Shown here: in pieces, positions 1-5,460 of the stretch
Numbering within the stretch: position 1 is the first letter of the stretch
Layout: each line of letters begins with the position of its first letter
DNA from: Candidatus Parcubacteria bacterium
GTDB lineage: Bacteria > Patescibacteriota > Minisyncoccia > Phycocordibacterales > Phycocordibacteraceae
Reading direction: 5' to 3'
Length of the DNA stretch: 5,640 nt
Assembly (NCBI GenBank): GCA_027459545.1
Contig: DAIDID010000034.1
Location: 1 to 5,640 of the forward strand
Program-made: the position numbers and the translations under genes
The notes under the pieces: generated by a model
Database searches by the model: none
Told to the model about the DNA's origin: nothing
Seen by the model: only the letters and a program-made list of their open reading frames with translations

Positions 1-2
1 TA

Positions 3-611
3 TCAAATGACTACTCTTTGATAAGTAATCAAAGCTTGTATAGCGGAGGAAGTGTACAAAATGGCACATACACGCTTCCTAGTAATTGCGGTCTAATTTT
101 TGTTGAAGACAATGCGTGGATTGAAGGCGTAATACCGAGCCAAGTGACTGTTGTGGCGGCAAATGTCACTCCTCCAGGAAATGGTATAGCTCCTAACATC
201 TATCTTCCAAATAGTATTACGTATAGCAATCCTAGCGGTGTATCTGGTTTAACGGCCATTGCAGCAAACGATGTGCTAATTACACCAGATTCCCCACAAT
301 ATATGACACTCGACGGTGTATATATTGCGCAAAACGGTGCTTTTGGCAGAAATTACTACGGAGACAGCTCTTCAGGAAAAATGACTTGCCCGAATTCCTA
401 TGAACCTCGTACCTCTTTAACTATTCACGGAACGATCGTGTCAAATTTGCGAACGGGCACAGCATGGCTAAATGGCTGTAATAACGGCACCAGCAACGCA
501 GGATATCTTACTCGTGTAGAGTCGTTTGATAGGCAACTCTCAACCAACCCTCCACCATTTACTCCTACAATTTCAACAGTGGGGCAGTATATATATTGGC
601 ATCAGGAATAA
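3..611 (+). CDS. C-terminal part of a beta-rich, probably exported protein of unknown function (5' end outside window)
   Basis: The frame is open from the left window edge to a TAA at 609-611, so this is the 3' part of a longer gene. A TTG at 18 could be read as a start, but nothing upstream supports it. The visible part is about 203 residues, rich in Asn, Ser, Thr, Gly, Tyr and Pro with few Lys, and shows alternating hydrophobic strands (GLIFVEDNAWIEG, VTVVAANV, DVLITPD, LTIHGTIVS). That pattern fits an extracellular beta-helix or beta-sandwich. There is no transmembrane segment here. Two cysteines bracket the middle (CPNSYEP and NGCNNG) and could pair outside the cell. From memory, Parcubacterial proteins with a prepilin or PilX-like N-terminus have similar tails with short IFVEDN-like and TIHGTIVSN-like stretches; that link is inference. 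The downstream glycolytic gene is unrelated in function. Confidence 0.6.
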   Translation, partial: SNDYSLISNQSLYSGGSVQNGTYTLPSNCGLIFVEDNAWIEGVIPSQVTVVAANVTPPGNGIAPNIYLPNSITYSNPSGVSGLTAIAANDVLITPDSPQYMTLDGVYIAQNGAFGRNYYGDSSSGKMTCPNSYEPRTSLTIHGTIVSNLRTGTAWLNGCNNGTSNAGYLTRVESFDRQLSTNPPPFTPTISTVGQYIYWHQE

Positions 612-642
612 TCTAATGTAGATACGAAGGAAGTAAGGTGCG

Positions 643-651
643 TGGTACCAT
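643..651 (+). promoter_or_regulatory. Weak extended -10-like box before tpiA
   Basis: The string TGGTACCAT has the extended -10 form TG-n-hexamer, with hexamer TACCAT at 646-651 matching TATAAT at four of six positions. It ends 7 nt before the ATG at 659, the same geometry as the better boxes further down the window, so transcription could start at or very near the start codon. No -35 hexamer is recognisable. TGGTACCA is also an 8-bp palindrome, so the match may be chance. Confidence 0.3.
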
Positions 652-658
652 AGTGCAT

Positions 659-1444
659 ATGCTTATTGTTGGAAATTGGAAGGCGTATGTTGAGTCTCAA
701 AAAAAAGCAAAAACACTTTTTGCTACAGCGAAAAAACTCGCTCTCACCTCTCGCGTAAAAATCGCTTTGGCAGTACCTGGTCCCTATATTGGATTATTAT
801 CTTCACAAAATCGTTCCAAGGTTTTACTTGCTGCACAGGATGTTTCTGTGAGTTTGGGCGGCGCAACTACAGGTGAAATAACAGCAGCTGTTTTGAAAGA
901 TTTAAAAGTGGCGTTTGTTATAATTGGACATTCTGAAAGACGTGCAATGGGGGAAACAAATGAAATAGTATCCGAAAAAATCCAGCAGGCACTAGCTCAC
1001 GGAATTACACCTATAGTATGTATTGGTGAAAGCGAAAGAGACATAGATGGTACTTATTTAGCATTCCTCCGAGGACAGCTTCATGCAATTTTTCAGACGC
1101 TTTCTCAAGAGCAGCGACAAGAAATCATTCTCGCGTATGAGCCAATTTGGGCTATTGGTAAAAATGCAGCAAATGCACTCTCGCCAACTGACCTCACAGA
1201 AATGATTTTGTACATACGAAAAATGCTCGTAGAGTATGTAACTGAGATGGGTGCAGAAAAGAGCATAATTCTCTATGGAGGCTCAGTTGAGCCAAGCAAT
1301 GCCTCTGCGCTTGCTAAAGATACGGGAGTTGATGGTTTTTTGCTCGGACACGCAAGCGCAGACGCTGACATTTTTACAGCACTCGTGAAGGCTTTGCTGA
1401 TACCGAAAGTCGCATCTTCTGCTCGACTAAAAATTCGACCTTGA
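659..1444 (+). CDS. tpiA: Triosephosphate isomerase
   Basis: This cytosolic glycolytic enzyme interconverts dihydroxyacetone phosphate and glyceraldehyde 3-phosphate on a TIM barrel. Catalytic landmarks are intact, counted from the ATG at 659: Asn6 and Lys8 in GNWK, His91 in IIGHSERR, Glu161 in AYEPIWAIG, and the phosphate-binding YGGSVEPSNA around residues 206-215. Two places deviate. After EPIWAIG the usual TGK hinge of the flexible lid loop is replaced by KNAANALSP, and the late GG-A-S phosphate loop reads LLGHAS, with His for the second Gly. At 261 residues it has a short basic tail. Family N-termini and the -10-like box at 643-651 favour 659. A GTG at 638 preceded by GAAGG at 626-630 would add seven residues (MRGTIVH) and has the better ribosome site; a GTG at 653 is also possible. 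The TGA is followed closely by pgk, so the two are probably co-transcribed. Confidence 0.93.
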   Translation: MLIVGNWKAYVESQKKAKTLFATAKKLALTSRVKIALAVPGPYIGLLSSQNRSKVLLAAQDVSVSLGGATTGEITAAVLKDLKVAFVIIGHSERRAMGETNEIVSEKIQQALAHGITPIVCIGESERDIDGTYLAFLRGQLHAIFQTLSQEQRQEIILAYEPIWAIGKNAANALSPTDLTEMILYIRKMLVEYVTEMGAEKSIILYGGSVEPSNASALAKDTGVDGFLLGHASADADIFTALVKALLIPKVASSARLKIRP

Positions 1445-1455
1445 GTATAAAACGT

Positions 1456-2598
1456 ATGAGAACTGTACGCGACATCAAAGTACTCGAAAATATCCCCGTG
1501 CTTTTACGCACATCCTTAAATGTTCCTATTGTGAATGGAAAAGTGAGTAATTCATTTAGACTTCGTAAAGCAATTCCAACTATTGCGTTTCTTCAAAAAA
1601 GCGGAGCACGAGTGGTATTAATTGGCCATATTGGAGAAAAGGGTACTGAAACACTGTTACCCGTGTATCAAGCAATGAAAGAATTCATACCAGGTATTCA
1701 ATTTTGTTCAGTTACAGTTGGAAAGCAGGCTCGTGAAGCAGTACGAGTGCTTCCTGCGGGTGGAGTACTAATGTTAGAAAATCTTCGTCGTGATACTGGA
1801 GAAGTAATGAATGATAAAAAATTCGCAAAAGAGCTTGCAGATCTAGGAGATGTATTTGTGGAAGATTCATTTGATGTATGTCACCGCGCACATGCTTCAG
1901 TGGTAGGTGTTCCTGCGATTCTTCCTTCGTATGCAGGGTTTTTAGTTGAAGAGGAAGTGGCACAGTTATCAAAGGCGCTTACTCCAAAGCATCCAGCAAT
2001 AGCAATAATAGGGGGCGCAAAATTTTTTACAAAAGAGCCTGTCATTAAAAAACTTCTTGAAGAGTATGATCGTGTGTTTGTGGGAGGCGCACTCGGAAAT
2101 GATTTTACGAAAGCCATGGGATATAGTGTCGGAAGCTCTCTTGTTTCAGGAGCAGATCCTAAGGCAATTAAAAGTTTACTAGGAAATAAAAAACTCGCTG
2201 TACCACTCGATGCCATTGTTGGGGAAAGTAATTCCGAAGAATCAGCAAGTCACAGTGCTACATTTGATTCTATAAAAGACAGCGAAGCAATTCTTGATGA
2301 CGGTCCGAAAACTGTGGCTATGCTCGAAAAGCTCATTGGAAATGCTAAGACAGTTTTGTGGAATGGTCCTCTTGGAAATTATGAACACGGGTATGTTGAG
2401 GCGACTCGCGCAATCGCCCTTGCTATCGCAAAAAGTTCAGCTTACTCAGTACTTGGCGGAGGGGATACCGAAGCTGCAATTGAGGATTTGAATATTCGCG
2501 ATAGCGTATCGTTTATTTCGACCGGTGGTGGAGCAATGCTCGATTTTCTTGCAAAGGGCACTCTTCCTGGTTTGGAGGCACTTTCTCGAAAATTTTAA
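1456..2598 (+). CDS. pgk: Phosphoglycerate kinase, divergent 3-phosphoglycerate site
   Basis: Pgk transfers phosphate from 1,3-bisphosphoglycerate to ADP in the cytosol. The 380-residue length is near the usual 390-400. N-terminal lobe: RTSLNVP (residues 18-24), GHIGEKG (57-63), LENLRRDTGE (107-116) and HRAHAS (143-148). Nucleotide lobe: GGAKFFTK (186-193), WNGPLGNYE (302-310), GGGDT (334-338) and STGGGA (355-360). Nucleotide-side residues look intact. On the substrate side the usual Asp of R-x-D-x-N-V-P is Ser20, the Arg of S-H-L-G-R-P is Glu61, and the usual basic residue before the GGAK strand is His179. The ATG at 1456 gives the expected family start (MRTVRDI); a TTG at 1441 overlapping the tpiA stop would add five residues. 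Neither has a clear ribosome site, suggesting translational coupling to tpiA. From memory RTSLNVP recurs in Parcubacterial Pgk, so it is probably functional. Confidence 0.93.
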   Translation: MRTVRDIKVLENIPVLLRTSLNVPIVNGKVSNSFRLRKAIPTIAFLQKSGARVVLIGHIGEKGTETLLPVYQAMKEFIPGIQFCSVTVGKQAREAVRVLPAGGVLMLENLRRDTGEVMNDKKFAKELADLGDVFVEDSFDVCHRAHASVVGVPAILPSYAGFLVEEEVAQLSKALTPKHPAIAIIGGAKFFTKEPVIKKLLEEYDRVFVGGALGNDFTKAMGYSVGSSLVSGADPKAIKSLLGNKKLAVPLDAIVGESNSEESASHSATFDSIKDSEAILDDGPKTVAMLEKLIGNAKTVLWNGPLGNYEHGYVEATRAIALAIAKSSAYSVLGGGDTEAAIEDLNIRDSVSFISTGGGAMLDFLAKGTLPGLEALSRKF

Positions 2599-3011
2599 TT
2601 CAACTGCTCACGAATTTTTTCAGCAATTGCCGTAGTTTCTTCAGGAGAGCATTCAATTTTTGGCCAAAATTCAAATTCATTTCTATGTAATCGAGGAATA
2701 AGATGTATATGCAAGTGAAAGACAACTTGCCCTCCTGCATCTTCGTGATTTGAACTTATCTGCATGCCTTTTGCTCCTACGGCGTCACGTACTGCAGGTG
2801 CTATTTTCCGTACAGTTTCCATTACAGCAGATAAAGTTTCATGATCAACATCAAAGATGTTTCGCACATGCTTTTTAGATATTACCAGGGTATGACCAAG
2901 CGATACTGGTGCGATATCAAGAAAAGCAAGGGTATGTGTATCTTCGTAAATAATTTCTGCGGGGATTTCTTTGTGAATTATTTTATCGAAAATATCATCT
3001 TCTTGAGTCAT
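2595..3011 (-). CDS. HIT-family (histidine triad) nucleotide-binding protein
   Basis: HIT proteins of the HINT branch hydrolyse or transfer nucleoside phosphates such as AMP-lysine or adenylylated intermediates; the true substrate cannot be read from sequence. The 138-residue product matches the usual 110-140. It shows DIFDKIIHKEIPAEIIYED (residues 6-24), LGHTLVISKKH (38-48), and the triad FHLHIHLIPR (98-107), with His101 the expected nucleophile between His99 and His103. The CxxC pair common near the N-terminus (C-I-F-C) is replaced by D-I-F-D, so that zinc half-site is absent. The open frame extends upstream to 3101, but the added residues are unlike the family and would run into recJ, so I use the ATG read from 3011; 3023 and 3032 are alternatives. 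No convincing ribosome site is seen. It converges on pgk, and its TAA shares TTAA with the pgk stop. Confidence 0.9.
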   Translation of the reverse strand: MTQEDDIFDKIIHKEIPAEIIYEDTHTLAFLDIAPVSLGHTLVISKKHVRNIFDVDHETLSAVMETVRKIAPAVRDAVGAKGMQISSNHEDAGGQVVFHLHIHLIPRLHRNEFEFWPKIECSPEETTAIAEKIREQLN

Positions 3012-3069
3012 GCCACTAAGCATAGCGCACATCTGAGCTCTGCCAAATTTCTGATACAATGCGCTCTGT
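3012..3069. promoter_or_regulatory. Divergent promoter region between the HIT gene and recJ
   Basis: This 58-bp gap separates two outward-facing starts and should hold both promoters. Rightward, TGATACAAT at 3052-3060 is an extended -10 (hexamer TACAAT, five of six to consensus), ending 9 nt before the recJ ATG. Leftward, TATGCT lies at 3024-3019 on the minus strand, ending 7 nt before the HIT ATG. Neither start has a Shine-Dalgarno sequence, which fits leaderless or near-leaderless transcripts. No clear -35 hexamer is seen for either. Confidence 0.5.
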
Positions 3070-4848
3070 ATGTTTCCACTTTTTGATTCACTAAGTAGCA
3101 ATTCCTCTTTGCGTGAAGAACTTAAAGAATATGATGATTTAACCGCCGCACTTCTTTCACGTCGTGGAATTTCTACCGCAAAAGATGCAGTACAATTTCT
3201 TTCTCCATCATACGAAGAGCAGCTACACGATCCGTTTCAGCTGAAAGATATGCAGAAATCCGTTGGGAGGATTAGTAAGGCGATAGATACGGGTGAGCGT
3301 ATAGCAGTGTGGAGTGATTACGATTGTGATGGGATTCCTGGAGGAGTCGTGCTGCATGATTTTTTTAAAAAAATAGAAGCGAATTTCTGTAATTACATAC
3401 CGCACAGACACCACGAAGGGTTTGGATTAAATACTGGCGGCATAGATAGTCTAAAGGCAGATGGAGTTTCGCTTATAATTACTGTTGATTGTGGAATTGC
3501 AGATGTCGCAAGTGTTGCGTATGCAAACTCAGTCGGTATCGATGTCATAATTACCGACCACCACTTGCCTGGCGAAATAGTACCTAATGCTTATGCAATA
3601 ATTGATCCAAAGCAAGAAGGGGAAACCTACCCGTATAAAGACTTTTGTGGAGGAGGACTTGCATGGAAATTGGTTTGTGCGCTTATTGCAACTCCTCAAA
3701 CAGAAACAGCTGCCTTTAAAGGACGAGAACGTATAAAAGAAGGATGGGAAAAATGGTTGCTTGATATGGCTGGACTTTCAACTATCGCAGACATGGTTCC
3801 ACTTACGGGAGAAAACAGAATTATTGCGAAGTATGGACTAGTCGTAATGCGCAAATCCCCAAGGATTGGATTTCAAAAACTCTGCAAAGTCGCTCGTGTA
3901 GACCAACGAACACTCACAGAAGACGATGTGGGCTATATGCTCGCACCACGCGTAAATGCAGCATCACGAATGGGTGATGCTATGGATGCGTTTAGACTTT
4001 TTACGACAGAAGACGAAGATGAAGCAGACATGCTTGCAAAAAAGCTTGAGGCTATAAATAAAAGTCGCCGCGCTTCTAGCGCAGCTATAACTAAGCGCGT
4101 GCACGAACGGCTTGAAGATAAGAAATTACTCGACAGCATCGTTCCAGATGTTATTGTGATGGGAGATCCAGAGTGGCGACCAGGCCTTTTAGGCCTGGTC
4201 GCCACAAGTGTCGGTGAAGAATATCAGCGTCCTGTTTTTTTGTGGGGTAGGGAAGGAAACAATATTTTGAAGGGTTCGTGCAGAGCAAATCGTCCTGACG
4301 TACACTTGCTTAAGCTCATGCAGGCAGCTGCACCCGATACGTTTATAGACTTTGGTGGTCATCGCGCGTCGGGAGGATTTTCAGTACAAGAAAGTGCAAT
4401 ACATACGCTTGAAGAACGACTAAATGCTGCGTATGCCACTCTAGACTTTGCGGACTTAGACGAGCAAGAGAAAGCAGATGCAGAACTTAGTATCTCTTCA
4501 GCAACGCCACAGTTTTTAAAAATTCTCGAACGCCTTGCGCCGTTTGGTATGGCAAATCCAAAGCCATCCTTTGTACTTCGTGACGTGGTTTTAGAAAAAA
4601 TATCCTGGTTTGGGAAAGCGGGAGAGCATTTGCGACTGAAAGTGAAGTCGCCGGTGGATGCGCTCGATCAAAAGTTTAACAAGCAGACGAGTTCAATTGA
4701 GGGAATTTCTTTTTACGCAAAACGCCAGTTAGGTACTGTATGCGAAAAGCTTTCAGAAGGCGATAAACTCACGATGCTGGTTACCCTTGAGCGCGATCTC
4801 TTCACGCGAGGTCAGCCAGTGCGGTTGAGGATTGTGTCGATTGGCTAG
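3070..4848 (+). CDS. recJ: Single-stranded-DNA-specific exonuclease RecJ
   Basis: RecJ degrades single-stranded DNA 5' to 3' in recombinational, mismatch and base-excision repair. The 592 residues match the family length. The N-terminal leader with LLSRRGISTAKDAVQFLSP (residues 28-46) and LHDPFQLKDM (52-61) is typical. The DHH core follows: SDYDCDG (82-88), HHEGFGLN (114-121), TVDCGI (138-143), TDHH (162-165) and CGGGLAWKL near residues 194-202. The DHHA1 domain has WRPGLLGLVA (369-378) and GGHRASGG (429-436). The last 130 or so residues fit the OB-fold, including LAPFGMANPKPSF. Metal ligands Asp83, Asp85, Asp87, Asp140, Asp163 and the His pair are present, so it should be active. The start is the only ATG giving a full leader and follows an extended -10 by 9 nt. 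The WRPGLLGLVAT segment is encoded by a perfect 15-bp inverted repeat. Confidence 0.95.
   Translation: MFPLFDSLSSNSSLREELKEYDDLTAALLSRRGISTAKDAVQFLSPSYEEQLHDPFQLKDMQKSVGRISKAIDTGERIAVWSDYDCDGIPGGVVLHDFFKKIEANFCNYIPHRHHEGFGLNTGGIDSLKADGVSLIITVDCGIADVASVAYANSVGIDVIITDHHLPGEIVPNAYAIIDPKQEGETYPYKDFCGGGLAWKLVCALIATPQTETAAFKGRERIKEGWEKWLLDMAGLSTIADMVPLTGENRIIAKYGLVVMRKSPRIGFQKLCKVARVDQRTLTEDDVGYMLAPRVNAASRMGDAMDAFRLFTTEDEDEADMLAKKLEAINKSRRASSAAITKRVHERLEDKKLLDSIVPDVIVMGDPEWRPGLLGLVATSVGEEYQRPVFLWGREGNNILKGSCRANRPDVHLLKLMQAAAPDTFIDFGGHRASGGFSVQESAIHTLEERLNAAYATLDFADLDEQEKADAELSISSATPQFLKILERLAPFGMANPKPSFVLRDVVLEKISWFGKAGEHLRLKVKSPVDALDQKFNKQTSSIEGISFYAKRQLGTVCEKLSEGDKLTMLVTLERDLFTRGQPVRLRIVSIG
4173..4205. 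repeat. Perfect 15-bp inverted repeat with TTT loop, inside recJ
   Basis: The left arm GTGGCGACCAGGCCT (4173-4187) and right arm AGGCCTGGTCGCCAC (4191-4205) are exact reverse complements around a 3-nt loop, TTT. In the message this would be a very stable GC-rich hairpin. It encodes the conserved DHHA1 stretch W-R-P-G-L-L-G-L-V-A-T. There is no U-tract after it, so it does not look like an intrinsic terminator. Confidence 0.9.
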
Positions 4849-4892
4849 GGCTAAATCTCCGACTTTCTCTACCACGAGCTGCACTTTTGCTT

Positions 4893-4901
4893 TGTTATAC
4901 T
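4893..4901 (+). promoter_or_regulatory. Extended -10 promoter element of the RNase H gene
   Basis: TGTTATACT is the TG-n-hexamer of an extended -10, with TATACT (4896-4901) matching TATAAT at five of six positions. It ends 6 nt before the ATG at 4908, so transcription would be expected to begin at or next to the start codon and leave almost no 5' leader. No ribosome site lies between. A convincing -35 hexamer is not visible at 15-19 bp spacing, as is common for extended -10 promoters. Confidence 0.6.
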
Positions 4902-4907
4902 AGATAG

Positions 4908-5366
4908 ATGCTGTTCACGATTTTTGCTGATGGGGGATCGAGAGGGAACCCCGGCCCCGCAGGGGCCGGGGCAATTGTCCGAGATGAAAAGGGTACCGTA
5001 GTCGCAGAGATCTCAGAATTTCTCGGAGTGACCACAAACAACGTCGCAGAATACACAGGAATTCTTTCTGCCCTTGAAACGCTTCTGAGTTTGCTTAGCG
5101 GTGGTGCTGAAGGAAATACGAAAGGTATTAGTATTGCTGCGAGCGAAGCGAGTGTTGTTGTAAAAATGGACAGTTTACTTGTAGTAAAACAAATGAATGG
5201 CGAATATAAAATAAAGCATCCAAATCTCATTCCTCTCGCTGCACGAGTAAAAGAGTTCTCGAAAAAGTTTAAATCAGTAAGCTTCGCGCACGTATATCGC
5301 GAACACAATAAAGAAGCGGATGCTCTCGCAAATCTCGCCATGGATCGAGGAATGAACAGAAGATAG
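4908..5366 (+). CDS. Ribonuclease HI-family protein (RVT_3-like)
   Basis: RNase HI enzymes cleave the RNA strand of RNA-DNA hybrids, removing R-loops and primer remnants. The four expected acidic catalytic residues are visible: Asp8 in FADGGSRGNPGPAG, Glu48 in TTNNVAEYTGIL, Asp88 in VVKMDSLLVVKQMNG, and Asp138 in REHNKEADALANLA. The pattern GxxxGNPGPAG, NNVAEY, and D-S-x-L-V-V-x-Q-x-x-G-x-Y-K-I-K is that of the short bacterial and archaeal type, not the classic E. coli rnhA with its basic handle, so I leave the symbol blank. The 152 residues include a low-complexity spacer (about 62-80, SLLSGG...IAASEAS) between helix A and the third catalytic strand. The ATG at 4908 is set by the family N-terminus and the -10 box just upstream. 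It follows recJ by 59 bp but has its own promoter. Confidence 0.9.
   Translation: MLFTIFADGGSRGNPGPAGAGAIVRDEKGTVVAEISEFLGVTTNNVAEYTGILSALETLLSLLSGGAEGNTKGISIAASEASVVVKMDSLLVVKQMNGEYKIKHPNLIPLAARVKEFSKKFKSVSFAHVYREHNKEADALANLAMDRGMNRR
4949..4971. repeat. Perfect 10-bp all-GC hairpin with GCA loop near the start of the RNase H gene
   Basis: CCCCGGCCCC (4949-4958) and GGGGCCGGGG (4962-4971) are exact reverse complements around a GCA loop. The stem is pure G/C in otherwise AT-rich DNA and lies about 41-63 nt into the coding region. It encodes N-P-G-P-A-G-A-G, a conserved motif whose Pro and Gly codons are complementary, so part of the symmetry comes from the protein. In RNA it could slow ribosomes or hide sequence. 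Confidence 0.85.
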
Positions 5367-5395
5367 TTATCGTAGCTAGAAATTCAGAAAGATTT

Positions 5396-5417
5396 TATCT
5401 CGGGGTGAGAATTTTTT
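5396..5417 (+). terminator. Weak possible terminator after the RNase H gene
   Basis: A short TCTC...GAGA stem with a GGGGT loop is followed after an A by a run of six T. Only four base pairs are secure, so the hairpin is poor. The placement, about 30 bp after the RNase H stop and before the next promoter, is what a terminator would have, but the evidence is slight. Confidence 0.2.
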
Positions 5418-5431
5418 GAAGTGTGAATTTC

Positions 5432-5437
5432 TATAGT
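5432..5437 (+). promoter_or_regulatory. -10 box before the last gene
   Basis: TATAGT matches TATAAT at five of six positions and ends exactly 6 nt before the ATG at 5444, the same distance as the box before the RNase H gene. It lacks the upstream TG. A TTGAAG at 5416-5421 is too close (10 bp) to be its -35. No ribosome site precedes the ATG, again suggesting a leaderless message. Confidence 0.45.
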
Positions 5438-5460
5438 ACATGTATGCATGTACGCGTACA
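5436..5460. repeat. Nested palindromes over the start codon of the last gene
   Basis: GTACATG (5436-5442) and CATGTAC (5447-5453) form a 7-bp inverted repeat with a TATG loop that contains most of the ATG at 5444. Overlapping it, TGTACGCGTACA (5449-5460) is a perfect 12-bp palindrome. GTAC occurs three times in 24 bp. The site overlaps the end of the -10 box and the expected transcription start, so it could be an operator or a start-masking hairpin. Confidence 0.6.

Noticed and set aside
611..623. Small ATCTA-ATG-TAGAT inverted repeat after the first gene
   Set aside because: Only five A/T-rich pairs and no T-run; too weak for a terminator claim.
727..742. AGCGA / TCGCT hairpin in tpiA
   Set aside because: Five base pairs with a 6-nt loop is expected by chance in a window this size.
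1712..2216. Two open frames antisense to pgk
   Set aside because: Composition is that of a coding shadow, with no domain, no ribosome site and complete overlap with a well-supported pgk.
3012..3101. Upstream extension of the HIT frame by 30 residues, overlapping recJ
   Set aside because: The added residues do not resemble the family, and the ATG at 3011 gives the usual HIT N-terminus and clears a divergent promoter region.
3933..4205. Open frame antisense to recJ, covering the inverted repeat
   Set aside because: Low-complexity Ser/Arg-rich shadow with no family resemblance; the sense frame is conserved RecJ.
4173..4205. Intrinsic terminator
   Set aside because: The stem is strong but no T-run follows on either strand, and it lies mid-gene.
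4895..5341. Long open frame antisense to the RNase H gene
   Set aside because: It mirrors nearly the whole RNase H frame, has no recognisable motif, and the sense strand has all four catalytic acids.
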